A stretch of 64,000 nt of DNA from Choristoneura fumiferana (lineage: Eukaryota > Arthropoda > Insecta > Lepidoptera > Tortricidae). The stretch spans positions 15,851,212 to 15,915,211 of the forward strand of contig NC_133479.1 in assembly GCF_025370935.1 (NCBI RefSeq), written 5' to 3'. Position numbers and translations under genes: made by a program. The notes beneath the pieces are model-generated. The model was given only the letters and a program-made list of their open reading frames with translations. It was not told where the DNA came from and did no database searches. Each line of letters begins with the position of its first letter. Positions within the stretch are counted from its first letter, which is position 1. This document shows, in pieces, positions 29,868-41,405 of the stretch.

Positions 29868-30280
29868 TCTCAAGCCACAACTGTCTCAAGCCAACCAATT
29901 TGGTGTGGGCCTCCTTCAGCTTTCTCCACGTCGCTCTATTCTGAGCCGTCTGCATCCTTACTGCATCGTTACTGCCCGCAACTCTCCCGATGTCATCCCT
30001 CCAACGCATCTCAGGTCTTCCAACTGGTCTCTTGCACCATCACTCGATAGTGTGCGTACATTGTATGACCCAATGTGTAACGTGATATTATGGGCATGCT
30101 TATGCTTCTTGTTGTGTGTTTTATTGTAGCAGCTGTTTAACTCCCAGAGATTCTTCGTACCCATGAACTGGCTGTAACCCATGCTGTTGCTATTGCTGGG
30201 TACTGCCTGTCCGCTTCAATGGGACATATATTGGCTGGTATTTGTGTATACCTATATTACCTACTCCTGAGCCTCTACAA
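29868..30280 (-). mobile_element. Internally deleted RTE-clade LINE
   Basis: On the minus strand it has a leader, then coding sequence HIGSYNVRTLSSDG, recalled as the start of an RTE endonuclease domain. After a junction near 30032-30045 a different frame gives KRPVGRPEMRWRDDIGRVAG and TAQNRATWRKLKEAHTKLVG, the C-terminal end of such reverse transcriptases. The tail is GATGATGATGATGATGATAG. The endonuclease core and the whole reverse transcriptase domain are missing between the two parts. It cannot make a working enzyme and would need to be moved in trans. Confidence 0.8.
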
Positions 30281-30301
30281 TTTTTCAATACACTGTTTGG
30301 T

Positions 30302-30685
30302 CATTCAGGCCGATGCGTCTGTTTCAGGCGAATTACGGCGTGTTGCCTGTGAACGATGTGTTTCGTGGCTGACAAGACCGATGTGAGAGTGACATTTTCG
30401 TCCACAGGTCTGACAATACAGGCTTTCGTATTATTTTGGCTTATAGTAGTAGCTATGTGGTGAATTCAATGACCTGAGACAGTCAAGAACCAACTATTCA
30501 TTATAAATTTTACCTGTCTCTTGTCAGCAAGTGCTTTGACACCAAGGCGGTTCTGCTAACCTCCCCAAACTTCTCTTGTCAGGCCTGTGGACGAACATGT
30601 CGCTCTCGCATCTCTCAGCCACAAAAGACGTTGTGCACAGGCAACACGTCAAAATTCGTCTGATACAAACGCGTAGGCCTGAATA
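30302..30685. mobile_element. 384-bp foldback element, TTCAGGCC termini
   Basis: TTCAGGCCGATGCGTCTGTT, CGTGTTGCCTGTGAACGATG, TTCGTGGCTGACAAGACCGA and TCGTCCACAGGTCTGACAA on the left are mirrored on the right by CTTGTCAGGCCTGTGGACGA, CTCTCAGCCACAAAAGACG, TGCACAGGCAACACG and AACGCGTAGGCCTGAA. Arms are about 115-120 bp, diverged. The central 150 bp have no open frame. Confidence 0.8.
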
Positions 30686-31859
30686 AAAAGATTTATCGTA
30701 ATATTTTTATTAATTGCAGCCGAAATTAAAAACAACTTCGATAAGTATTCTATATTAAATGGAAAAGTATATTATTTGAAGACAAAATGTTCTTTTTTGG
30801 CTGCCACCACTTAGCCTCACATACCGCATTTGCGTGCGGTCACCCTCCCCCTAAACACTTAATGTCTAACAAGTATCCGGTCTAGACTCTCGGACCAAGT
30901 TAGAGTGCTACTACTCGTAAAGTTTGTTTATTATTTCTACCCTAGCGGAGTAACTTGGGTAGTTAAAGCGTACCAGTTTGGTATCTTCTGAGGCGTTCAT
31001 GATTATTGTACATAAATTTTGATTCTAAAATTTTATGTACACTATGGAACGTCTTTTAGCCACTTAAACAATTATGGACAATAGAATGTATTTTAATTAT
31101 TTGTTAAAATTAGTCTGATGTTTTTTGGGATATTCATACTCTGTTGAGATTAAGGCACAAACTCAATGTATGGATACCTTAAATTCAGTGAGATGAATTT
31201 TAACAATAAGGCAACTTGAGTTTGAAACATTCGTTTTGTATTTATCCTGTATATAGTCGAACCAATTAGTTACTTAGTGTAGATTTGTTTTCAAAATATA
31301 TATCTCGTTGTGTTTGTTACCTGGTGCTAGATTTTTCGACGTTTATAGCTGCTTGTTAAACGTAGCCTAAATTAAATAAATAAATTTTGACTTTGGCTTC
31401 GAATGAAACCTGGGCGTTCGGAATTAATTTCTGTACACGGACTTGTGTTTTCTGTTTAACATTTTGGTCACATAATTTAGTCGTTAAATTGTTAACAATT
31501 TACGGAATGTACAAAGTGATTATCTTTAATGAGCTTCCAAAAAAAAAGATAAAATGAGATTGAATAAAATGAAATCGAAATTGGAATCGTTAAAATATTC
31601 ATATTAAATCGCTTCATTATTTATTCTTACACCTTATCTTACATGCTTTGAAACATTTTTGCAAATAACGCCTCCGCTGTAACTTATGATGAGCGTTTTC
31701 CCCAAAGCACTCAAGAAACTACAACTAAACCGTGAAGTTAATGTACAGCTCTGTTACCCGAATAACTGTGTGAAGTACAGTTCAACGCGGGTTGTCATGT
31801 GACATGACACTGAAACCTCAAAGGGTGCCCTGCCTTAGAACCGTGAAACACCAAGCACG
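30686..31859. other. No gene seen
   Basis: Unassigned AT-rich sequence up to the LINE. An inverted TAAAATTTTATGTACA-type motif near 31010-31040 is short. Confidence 0.45.
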
Positions 31860-31865
31860 AGACAA

Positions 31866-33352
31866 ATGCAACTACAATCATAAACTAATTGCTGAATACA
31901 ATTTTGTTTCTCCCATCATTAGTCATCTGGCGAATCTCTGTTTTAATGAAGGACTCTTCCAGCTCCACTCAAAAAAGTCACGCCTGTTTATAAGAATGGG
32001 GAGAGGTCTAACCCTAATAATTACAGACCAATCTCGGTACTTACTGCTATTTCCAAAATATTAGAAAAATTAATTAACAACAGATTAGTTTCATATCTTA
32101 ATAAATTTAATCTACTTTCGGAATCACAATTTGGTTTTAGGAAGGGCAAATCAACGAGGACGTATTGTTAAATTAACATCACTACTCTGTAATGAAGTAG
32201 ACAAGGGCAATAAATCACTGGCAATCTTTCTAGACCTAAAAAAAAGCCTTTGATACGGTCTCTCTCCCTATCCTTGTAAACAGACTGGAGCAGATAGTGT
32301 TAGGGTAAAGCGCTTGATTTGTTGTCGGTTATTTATCTGACCGGTGCCAAAGTGTAAGGGTTGGTAACTACATAAGTAGTGATTCTCTGGTCTATTATGG
32401 TGTCCCACAGGGCAGTGTCCTTGGTCCCACTCTCTTTCTTATTTATCTCAATGATCTCACTAACATGAAAATTAAAGACGGACACATTATCTCTTATGCG
32501 GATGACACTGTAGTTGTATTTACTGGGAGTGGCTGGGACTCACTGCATGGTGTGGCTGAACGAGGCTTGCAACTTATAAATTCTTGGCTAAGAAGTAATT
32601 TACTTACTCTTAATATCCCGAAAACTAACTATATCTGTTTCTCTAAAACTAATAGTACACAACCATCTAGTGAACTTAGGTTGAAAATTCACACCTGTAA
32701 CCCTTCCTATAACTTCCACTGTGACTGCTCTTATTTGAACAGAGTCTCCTCAACCAAATATCTTGGCATCATTATTGACCAGCGTTTATCATGGCATCCT
32801 CACATCGAGTACATCAACAATAGAATTCGCAAGCTTATATGGATATTCAAAATTCTTAGGCACATAGCTGACTCTTCGCTGTTGGTTCGCATATACATTT
32901 CTTTGGCGCAATCAATAATGACTTACTGTATTCCGGTATGGGGTGGTGCTTCTAAAGTTAAGTTTCTTGAAGTTGAAAGAGGGCAGAGGTGCCTACTTAA
33001 GACAATGTTTTTTAAACCTTATAGATACCCAACGACAGAGTTATACAATTGCTGCAAGGTCTTAAGTATGCGCAAACTCTATATTTTGCGGGCAATCCTT
33101 AAACTACATAATAACCTAATTTTCAAAACTCAGACTACCAAGCCTAGGAGAGCCATCACTGTGGCGCCTGTACCATCTTTTAAATCTGTGTTTGCAAGGA
33201 GACAGTACTGTATACAATCACCGCATATGTATAATGTAATCAACAAGAAAATACAAATTTACCCTTTAAACCAATTTCATTGTAAAAAGGCGTTAGTTGG
33301 GTATATAATGGATCTCACCTACAGTGAAACTGAAGAAATTCTTATGAACTGA
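31866..33352 (+). pseudogene. Reverse transcriptase pseudogene (Jockey-like), C-terminal 295 codons open
   Basis: Reading across frames, the familiar order of non-LTR reverse transcriptase blocks is seen: SPIISHLANLCFNEGLF, VTPVYKNG and NPNNYRPISVL, FGFRKGKST, LAIFLDLKKAFDTV, YLSDRCQSVRVGN, GVPQGSVLGPTLFLIYLND and the catalytic YADD (32495-32506). The second half (from 32465, and upstream in frame to about 32330) is one uninterrupted frame ending ETEEILMN. At least four indels break the first half: near 31965, near 32165 (stop at about 32169), an 8-base A-run at 32238-32245, and near 32320. The catalytic aspartates of YADD are intact but no functional protein can be made. Clade (Jockey versus CR1-like) was judged by eye. 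Confidence 0.85.
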
Positions 33353-33496
33353 ATTCTGATATATCAACATGACTGATAGCTACATATAATGTTGTTTTGT
33401 GTGCTGTATGAGTAGTATGGTTCTTGTAATGTAATATTCAGTAATAGTTAATAAAGTAGATATTCACATGTGCAAACACACAAGGAAACATTCACA

Positions 33497-33509
33497 GACA
33501 CACACACAG

Positions 33510-33541
<32 letters not shown>

Positions 33542-33560
33542 ACACACAAACATACACACT
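33497..33560. repeat. AC microsatellite within the LINE 3' UTR
   Basis: Nearly pure (AC)n with CAGAC and CATAC interruptions. The cysteine/valine-rich minus-strand frame across it is an artefact. Confidence 0.9.
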
Positions 33561-33978
33561 TGTTTTAAGTTTAAGTATAAGTTCCTAATTATTGTTACGA
33601 GCGTAGACTGTAATTTATAAAAAAAAACTATTTTTGGAAGAGCGGGGTCTCCTGCCACAGGTAACCTACTTACCTACTAGGAGGCCTCAAACTATACATG
33701 TAAACGACACAGTTATAACAATAAAAAAAAGCAAAATGAAAGTCATTCTATAGATCATAGAGTATATTAGAGGGGCCATTTAAACGTTGTCGGACTGTAT
33801 GTGTTTTGGGTGGTGGTTGTAGCTCAAAGAACACCGCAAAATATATAACATAGTGTTTCAGTTATCTCGACGCGGATCAGAGCCGGCAAACGACAGCTTT
33901 GTGTGATTTACGCGCAATTTCACTATATTTAGCTCCCGGTGTCGGGCACGGGAGGCAGCGTTAATGGTTTATATGCTA

Positions 33979-34278
33979 CTAGATTTTACCCGCGGCTTTG
34001 CACGCGCAGACCCTTTGATAAGCTTTGGTTTCCTAGGATCAGCGGTGCCGTCATATATAGCGGCCGTAATTGATACCGCTGCTCCTCCTCCTCCTCCTCC
34101 TCCTCCTCCTAGAGAGCGGTAATTGACACGTTGACAGTGACAACGTTCTAGTGACGTCATTTACCGCTTATCACGGTCGTTATAATGACGGCACCACTTG
34201 TCCTAGGAAACCAAAGCTTTACGGTCTGGCAGTCGAATTCTTATGAGGATTCCCAAAAATTATATCACAGTTTTTACT
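33979..34278 (-). mobile_element. Helitron-like element interrupted by a hairpin MITE
   Basis: CTAGATTTTACCCGCGGCTT and TGCACGCGCAGA (left) and TCTGGCAGTCGAATTC with GATTCCCAAAAATTATATCA (right) match consecutive parts of the copy at 42521-42885. They are separated by the insertion at 34018-34221. The far (TC) end is not preserved. Confidence 0.6.
34018..34221. mobile_element. MITE with AAGCTTTGGTTTCCTAGGA termini and internal CCT repeat
   Basis: AAGCTTTGGTTTCCTAGGA at 34020 and TCCTAGGAAACCAAAGCTT ending at 34219 are perfect complements. Subterminal GCGGTGCCGTCAT/ATGACGGCACC also pair. The loop carries (CCT)n at 34081-34110. The glycine run in the minus-strand frame at 34160-33969 comes from this microsatellite. 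Confidence 0.8.
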
Positions 34279-34992
34279 TTTCATTTTCATTGCAAAAATT
34301 AACTGTCATGCTTCCTTACTGCATCTGTGTAGAAATATATAAGAGATCCGCTTTCGAGCCTGTCGACGAATGTAGCGGCATTAATAGGATTAATTTGGTC
34401 ATCTTCGGTCGCGGAACCGTAAAAGACAGCAACAATAAACGTGGTCAAGAAATTCTCTACTTACCTGAAAATATACCTACTAAACACGCTGCTAGCTGCT
34501 AAATTGAAATCCTATAAACATTCAGGTCGTGCATACAGTCCCTGACACACAACTGTTTCTGGCCTCCCGCTCCGCCTTCCATCTTGATCCCTACACTAAT
34601 AATCACACAGCACATTTTCGAACGGCGCGCACGCAACTTCACGGAATAGTAATAACAAGCATTGTAGTCCAAGTACAAATCATTCATGAAATGTGTGGAC
34701 TAGTGATTTAGCATCGTTCGTTTATTTACAGGAAACTGTTGGGTACCTACTACGTTATCTTCGCGGCTATTAAAATTATATGATTTGTTAAATCCCTGCC
34801 GTTTACTATTTCTAGTTTGAGTTTTTTTCGCTTGTTTTATTGACCGAGCGTGCGCGAACGAAGTGTCTTCGTTTCGGGTGTAAGTGCTTTCGTATGTCAA
34901 GCTTTCTACCTATTCTCTTCTATAGGTCGCATTTTTCAACCGATTCTCGTTTGCTCCTGATTAGGTCCGCAAATTTGTAGTCAACTTTGAAA
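34279..34992. other. No gene seen
   Basis: The 105-codon frame at 34185-34502 starts inside the MITE and has no domain; it is not supported as a gene. Confidence 0.4.
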
Positions 34993-35185
34993 ACTCCTTA
35001 CCAGTGCGTTTTTAACCTCCGACGTAAAAAGAGGGTTGTTAACGTAAGAATCTAGTTATTTTTTTGTTTATACAGATATGTTTACTATGACCCCCTACAT
35101 CCCAATAATTTTTGTTTTTTATCTATTCGGCGCATTCTTTTAGTAATGATGGACTGATGGTTTTTTCTCAAACCCCGAGCTTACG
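34993..35185 (+). mobile_element. Possible CCCCCGACGC-repeat fragment
   Basis: TTAACCTCCGACGTAAAAAG with AGGGTTGTTAACG resembles the start of the repeat at 20761 and recalled lepidopteran copies. The remainder is diverged. Confidence 0.4.
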
Positions 35186-36215
35186 CTCTTTTTTGTTTTA
35201 ACTGTTAAAGATTACAATTTGATCGTTACAGAGGACAAAAGATGATAATTTTGCCATTTAATATGGTGACCTTTCAAGGAATCGTCATGAATAAATGATG
35301 TTTCCCCTCAAATGGCACTAAATATTCACTTACTTTTTGGCATCGTTCTTGATTTTCTGCCGCGCTACGGTCGTTTTAAATATTTACTGTAGGTACGGCG
35401 CGTAATTCCTATTGATTACTTAAAAATTATATGGAAGGTTACCTATTAGTGACCAGAAAATAAAATTTGCAACGATTTGCCTATGTTTGGAGATTAGAAA
35501 AAAAGATGTTAAGTAGTTGTCTATATAATGGTTTGTAAATGTTGTTTAAAATTATAAAGTCACGTATACAAGGAAAGCGAAGTAAGTTAGGTTTGATACT
35601 TTAAATGAAACGGCTAGCAACTCAGTAAGTTTTGCCATGATTGGACATAGTTGTATCGCAATACTTGGTAAATTCGTTAGAAAAGACTAAAAAATCAAGG
35701 AAAACTATTGTACTAATAATGCAAGCGACGCTGTTGGGGAAATCCTTTTGTTATTTATAAAATTCTGCTAATAATGGGACAGGAAAATAGATATGCTAAA
35801 GACTAAGGGCTGCGGCTTTTATATACTTTATTACATTTGTTTTTTTGTGCGACCATTTTCCTTACGTTCAAGGATGACATTTATAGGGTTAAGTCTAAAA
35901 GTATCACTTAGTTGTCCTTCAGTATGTCTAATTCTTCCAGACATACGGGTGCGTTGCCGGCCTAAAAGGGGGCTAAAGGGAGGAGACATGATACATGTAA
36001 CTTTTCTACTGACATGTCGTTTGTACCAATTTGATTTGATTAGAGAGGGGAAGGGGGGGAGGGAGTTGGGCCTCCGGATCATCCACTCACCGTACGAAAC
36101 ACCGTACATATCACGCCGGTATTCTGAGGGAGTGTGGTACTAACCCGGTCGAGCCGGCCCATTCGTACTGCAGCCAGCAAGTGGTTACAGTAAGGCTCTA
36201 CCACATAAGTATAAT
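35186..36215. other. No gene seen
   Basis: The plus frame at 35793-36143 and the minus frame at 36109-35831 overlap each other; neither shows a domain. A purine-rich GAGAGGGGAAGGGGGGAGGG tract lies at about 36043-36064. Confidence 0.4.
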
Positions 36216-36260
36216 ATGTACTTGAGAGGCCATCGGTCATACCGCCAGGTTACTATGACT
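36216..36260 (-). mobile_element. SINE head fragment, diverged
   Basis: CTTGAGAGGCCATCGGTCAT with ACCGCCAGGTTACTA resembles the antisense tRNA head of the GGTGGCCTAGTGG SINE. Short and uncertain. Confidence 0.35.
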
Positions 36261-37279
36261 TAAAATTCTCTTTATAGGTACCTATATTCTCATACTCGTA
36301 GTGTCTTATGATGCAATTCTACGCAGCGAAAGTGCTCCCCAAGTGACAACAAAAAGGACAATTAATCACAAAACTTAAAAAAACTGCATCTAATTGTTGA
36401 TCTAACTCGCGGTCTCACAATGTTCAGTTGATCGCATGTTACATTAATCACCGCGCGAAATGCTCCAAAAGGCATAATGCGAGCTAAATCCACTACTTAT
36501 CGGCGGTTGGCAGGCGGTTACTCTGCTTTCTTGGGATGAAAGTCACGAGCGCCGGCGGACTTTGGATTTTGTTGACCTTTCGCTTGTTTGTAGCACGCTT
36601 TGTAACATTGCAAAACGGTGCGCAACTGGCTGCTTATAGAAGAACAAAATTGTTCAGAGCAACACAACCGTTCATCATGCTTGCCAGATGTTAGATTAAC
36701 ATCACATAAGATGAGCTCTGTTTGAGTTCGAAACGCGTTGGTGTTGTGTGGTGGTGGCGATAGTTGGGTTAGTGTGATTTGTTTGTGTTCTTACAGTGTT
36801 TGTTGCATAGACGTATCTATTATGTTTGCGGGTGAGCAAAGAAACTGTTTTTGGTTTTTTGTTTTGTTCCCGTTCCCGGCATACGGTAGACATCCTGTCT
36901 CGATAAACTACTAATTGGCACACGGATAGGGTGAATTATATACTCTTAGCCCTGTCGAGTTTCCGACCTTCTTTATTCCTTCTGTGATATTGATATTATG
37001 CTGTCAATGGGCTGTTTGTTGTGCTCTGGACTTGTATATTTGAGCTTTCAACGTCACGATAATATTTTGGATCTTTACTTTACCCTTCGCCTATGAAATT
37101 ACGTTTTTTCTGACCAATAATTAATGGCGATAACTTTAAATATATGAGTAAGTACACAATGAATCCTGAGATATATAGCAAAAAAAAAATGGGGCAATTG
37201 AAACAAATTGAAACACTCTTACAAAGCAAAGCAAAGCTAGTACTACTGGCAATTGACAACGGATAAACATATTTAAATA
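36261..37279. other. No gene seen
   Basis: Unassigned sequence. Confidence 0.45.
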
Positions 37280-37444
37280 CTAGCTGTTACCCGCGACTCC
37301 GTCCGCGTAGAAGTATGAAAAATAGTTTACATCTTATTCTCAGACCTACCGAATATACACAAAAAATTTCATTAAAATCGGCTGTTTGGAAGTAGTTTGG
37401 TCACAAACATTTTTGACCCGAGAATTTTATATTATATATTAGAT
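37280..37444 (-). mobile_element. Helitron-like element, variant
   Basis: The CTAGCTGTTACCCGCGACTC end is clear; ATTTCATTAAAATCGGCTGT and TCACAAACATTTTTGACC mark the interior. It ends in an AT-rich TATATTAGATA rather than the usual TAATATTATAAATGCG. Confidence 0.6.
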
Positions 37445-38221
37445 ATGTAAATAGGTATCTTCATATGAAATATCCGAGACTCTAGATCCGTATTCAGGCT
37501 TTCTGGTGGAAGACACAAGGTGGAAGGAAGAAGGTTAGGTAGAAAGAAAGGATCAATTTTGGGATCTCAGTCTTCGTCAAAATAAGGCAGCGTTTGTGTT
37601 TAAAACCATTACATACTATCACGGTTCATCATATGCGGGGTTCGCAAACAACATGTTTGCAAAAAAACATGTCAAATAATTCACCAGGCCGGTCTGCATG
37701 TCATGTAGCCAGCTGGCTTGCAATTTTTGTCGCCGGGTGACTCACTGCAGGCCAAATTATTTTAATGACGACTGAATTGCCCGGGTGATAACAACGCTGT
37801 TAAGATGTTATCGATGTTAATTTACGAAATGGAACGGAATGCGTTGCAGACGGGACGCATTATTTGGAAAATTGCGCGAATGTTTGATCAGTTTGTGAAG
37901 CTAGAACCGAATCATCATGAATTTTCAAATTAGCATCTAAACGGTTTAACATGCTGTTTTGACAATTAATCCGTATCAAAACACAACATTTATCCCGTTT
38001 CCGTTACTGTAATTAGGTGTTACTGTCGCAGCTGCAATCTCGCCTCTGATTGGTCGGATTATGGCATTGATAAAACCAAATGACGGCATTGACAGTTCCC
38101 GAATCGACCAATCAGCCTAAACAATTAAGTTTCCACAATCAAACGCCTAAGTAGAAACATTCTTCTATAATCCAGCTCTAAAGTAGAAACTTATTGTTAT
38201 TACTAATGTACCTATACAAAA
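37445..38221. other. No gene seen
   Basis: Unassigned sequence; AACAACATGTTTGCAAAAAA with CATGT at 37647-37672 is a small imperfect palindrome. Confidence 0.45.
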
Positions 38222-38413
38222 CTAGCCTTTAGACAAAATTTCATCTGAATCGTCCAGCCTTTTAACCTGAAAGAATATCAAGCACACAACGGTTGTTATT
38301 TCGAGATTTTATCCGTATTACGTGGGAATATCGGGATAAAAAGTAGCCTATGTGTTATTCCAGACGTCCAGCTATCTACATACCAAATTGCATCCAAATA
38401 CGTTCAACCGTAC
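38222..38413 (-). mobile_element. Helitron-like element, partial
   Basis: CTAGCCTTTAGAC, CGTGGGAATATCGGGATAAA, AAGTAGCCTATGTGTTATTC and GACGTCCAGCTATCTACATA follow the family. It breaks off near CCAAATACG before the TAATATTATAAATGCG end. Confidence 0.65.
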
Positions 38414-38884
38414 AACAATAACATATAACTGAATGACCACCGCCCGGAATTATTGAAAATCAAAGTATTGATCCCTAAACCGATTATGAATGCGGGTCCA
38501 CAATTATAATGTGCATTAATTGTATGCCCTAAACAAAAGTCAAACCCATGTATACGGGACCATTAGCTCCTCTGAATGGCCAGTTTAATATAGAGACATT
38601 ATACAATGATATTAATAAATGTTGGTAAATGCTACCCGCATAATGCGCACGCGCCGGTACTAATGTTACTCGTTTTGGACGTCGAGTGTTTGGACAAAAA
38701 GCTACAGTTAGAAATTAACGTATAGATTGTTTTGTCCTGTGATGTTTTAATTTGAAAAAATTAGGTGGGGAATATGTTAAGGTTGTGTGTAACAAACGTA
38801 TTTGAATAAAACGAAAATTTATGTGTTGTCTTTTGTTTAATTTTGGCCATGTTCTGCTGTGCCCTGAGACTTTTATTACATCTC
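38414..38884. other. No gene seen
   Basis: Unassigned sequence. Confidence 0.4.
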
Positions 38885-39177
38885 ATGTCTTCGGCCTATA
38901 TTCCTCTCACTGCTAGGCACAGGCATCAGGATCAATGGGGTTGGGGTGTAGTTTCCATCTCATACGGGCCCAGCGTAGATTGCGAACTTCATACAGCTAA
39001 CTTCACATACACCGTTAAACTGGTCTGCAGGTTTGTATTGGTTTCCTCCGGATCTTTTCTTGTACAGGAAAGATCATAGTAAACTTCAGATGTAATTTCG
39101 CACACAAATTTCGAAAACTCAACAGGCAAAGCCTAGGCTCGAACCGCGACCCTCTGCTTGAGTCTACCACGTCGGAC
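38885..39177 (-). mobile_element. SINE, GGTGGCCTAGTGG family, diverged
   Basis: GCCTATATTCCTCTCACTGC, GGTTTGTATTGGTTTCCTCC, AATTTCGAAAACTCAACAGG and CGACCCTCTGCTTGAG are family landmarks in order, but substitutions and a shortened head mark it as old. The frames at 38843-39079 and 39221-39015 are shadows of it. Confidence 0.75.
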
Positions 39178-40628
39178 TTCATGTAAATCTTCAAATAAAG
39201 AAACAAAAAAACTTTTCTCACTTAATATGAGTTTTTAAAACAGTAGACAACTGTCGAGTTTTACCAATAGTAAGGCTGACCCCACACTACTTTTTTTCTC
39301 ATAAACCCGTGCGTGTGGGCACGCCCTGACGCCAGTCGGTTCGTTAACGCTTTAATTTTCAATCTAAAACGTGTTTCGGATACATATTTTGCTTATCAAT
39401 AGCTGGTTAGCTAAAGAATACATGAATTTTAAAGCTTTTGTACGCGCGAGTTCAAAAGTTTGTACGGAAGAATATCATTAACCCTAAGAACGTATGGAAT
39501 GGAAGTAATGGTGTTAGCTCTGCTACACACTTCAAACGATATGTCGATAATTTGCTTATATTGAACCCTAAAAAGGCTGTAAATTTACCGACTGTTAGTA
39601 ATTATCGGTGTCATTTGAAACCAATGTAATCACTAGCTGATTTAAATAATTGAAATCTGCCCTAAACATATAAAAATATTGATGCATATAGGTACAAAGC
39701 CTTTTCGCAGACTTATAATGTTACTAAAGAACGTTTCGTTTGTTGAGATAACTTTAAAGCTTCTGAAAAAGTTTATGCATTTCATTTATGGCTTAGATAC
39801 ACCTAGGGCCGTTCAGAGCGTATGAAACTGAGCCTAAATAATCCAAAATTGTTAACACAAAATTCATTGGTACGGAAATCAAACCGAGAAAATCTTGAAT
39901 GAAATGTACATTTTTTTTTAGCAATGGTTATATATAGAATTTGGCATACTTACCTACTGTTTTTCCTCATCTATAGATATTCCCACTTGTACCCGTACCC
40001 ACCGATATCTAAATGATATCATTAAGCAAGTACAAAATGAAATTCATCGTCATAATGAGATTATTAAATTTCAGGCATCATTACCAGTACGAAGTTTACC
40101 CACCGCAAACATCTTAAAGCGGCCCACTGACAAATGCGAACACGTTAATGCGAGGTTCGTATTGAATAAATGAATAAAGCAAAAATATTCCCCCTCTACG
40201 TACGCACGACTTTGATTTATTAAAACAATATTTCATACGGCAATTTGTTTGTCATTCACTTTCGCATCACGGAGTTTTTTTAAATCACAACTTAATATTT
40301 ATGTTACCTCAGAGACTTGAGTCGTGCCAAAACTGTTCCCTGTTCCATATTGAAATGGAACTTGAAAAGGAGATTTAAAAAAAAAAACCGGAAATATTCT
40401 ACCAGCCAGTGTCAACAAGGCCTTCTTCGAAATAGCATTCGTCAGGTTGCGTTATAAAAGATCCCTGTACAAAGTAAATAATTAGAATGCAACAGAAAGA
40501 TCGACCGATATGAGCAAAAAAAGTCGTTGCCACATGTATTCGTGATATTTGGAGACTTATCGCATTTTTTATGATGGGACGATTCACAATAGCGTTCTCG
40601 TATCCGACTACATTTGACACAATATAGT
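39178..40628. other. No gene seen (1.4 kb)
   Basis: Unassigned sequence. Short frames at 39438-39629 and 40644-40399 have no recognisable domain. Confidence 0.45.
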
Positions 40629-40968
40629 TTTTAGGGTTCGGCATCCAAAGGCCGTTAATGGAACCTTGTTACTAAGCATCGGCTACTTTGTCCATTTACC
40701 ACAAGATCTTATGAACCGTATTAAGGTGGACGCTTGAAATGTTCGCGGAATGTGTTACTGTGGCCGTTACTTATATGTCTAAAACAACAAAAGCATAGTG
40801 AATAAAAAGAAAGAAAACATTCATAACAGCAAACCCTACACAGGATAAAAAAAATGCAAACAAAAATACACAAATGCTGTGAAAAGTGTATTTTTTTCGG
40901 GCATTTTTACCTAATCTTAATACTTTATGACACGCTACCCTTTTAGTGCGAGTCCAATTCGCATTGTT
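40629..40968 (+). mobile_element. Diverged copy of the TTTTAGGGTTCnG repeat ending in GAGTC..GACTC-type hairpin
   Basis: TTTTTAGGGTTCGGCATCCA, AACGGAACC-like CCGTTAATGGAACCTTGTTA, CTTATGAACCGT and the end GTGCGAGTCCAATTCGCATT follow the order of a frequent lepidopteran repeat recalled from memory. The middle (40800-40900) looks foreign. Confidence 0.5.
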
Positions 40969-41306
40969 TTTAACTTTATTTATGATTTAACCTTCATTTG
41001 TAACAAAGGATCTCTGTAGTTTTGTGTTATTTATAATTTACAACCAAAATTGCTTTTTGAAATTTGAAAACAAACGGTCATTCGTCTCAAGCATAATAAA
41101 TGACTCGCCCACGACTGCGCGGCGGCCATTTATTTTTCTGTTCATTACGCGTAGGAGACGCTTGTCAAATAGCTGTTACCTGGCAGCTCACAATGAACAG
41201 AACGATGCTCGCTAGCGCCGGTCGTACGAAGGACTACTTCAAGCCTAGCATACATTGGTATCAGCAGCGCTTTTAAATTTGTTCTGTCATCATATGTATC
41301 AGCCGT
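40969..41306. other. No gene seen
   Basis: Unassigned; the 63-residue frame at 41024-41215 is unsupported. Confidence 0.4.
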
Positions 41307-41405
41307 AAAACGTTCACTGCTGGATATAGGCCTCCCCCATAGACCTCCAGCTGCTTCGGTTGGAAGTGGCCTGCATCCTCCGTGAACTCGCGGCTTTAAC
41401 CAGAT
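41307..41405 (-). mobile_element. RTE-clade LINE C-terminal fragment
   Basis: Minus-strand translation gives SNRSSWRSMGEAYIQQ preceded by a degraded LVKAASSRRMQA, closely matching the fragment at 16519-16733. About 100 bp only. Confidence 0.7.

Larger units (their letters stand above)
31860..33735 (+). mobile_element. 5'-truncated Jockey-like LINE
   Basis: The element begins within the reverse transcriptase N-terminal region and runs through a C-terminal domain to a stop at 33352. A 3' UTR follows, with an AC microsatellite (33497-33548) and the block AGCGGGGTCTCCTGCCACAG, ending at AATAAAAAAAA (33721-33731). Endonuclease and any first ORF are missing, as usual for 5' truncation in target-primed integration. 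No clear target duplication was found. Confidence 0.85.

Noticed and set aside
33464..33658. Cys/Val-rich minus-strand frame
   Set aside because: Product of the AC microsatellite in the LINE 3' UTR.
36043..36070. Purine-rich tract as a functional motif
   Set aside because: Short GA/G-rich low-complexity sequence with no supporting context.
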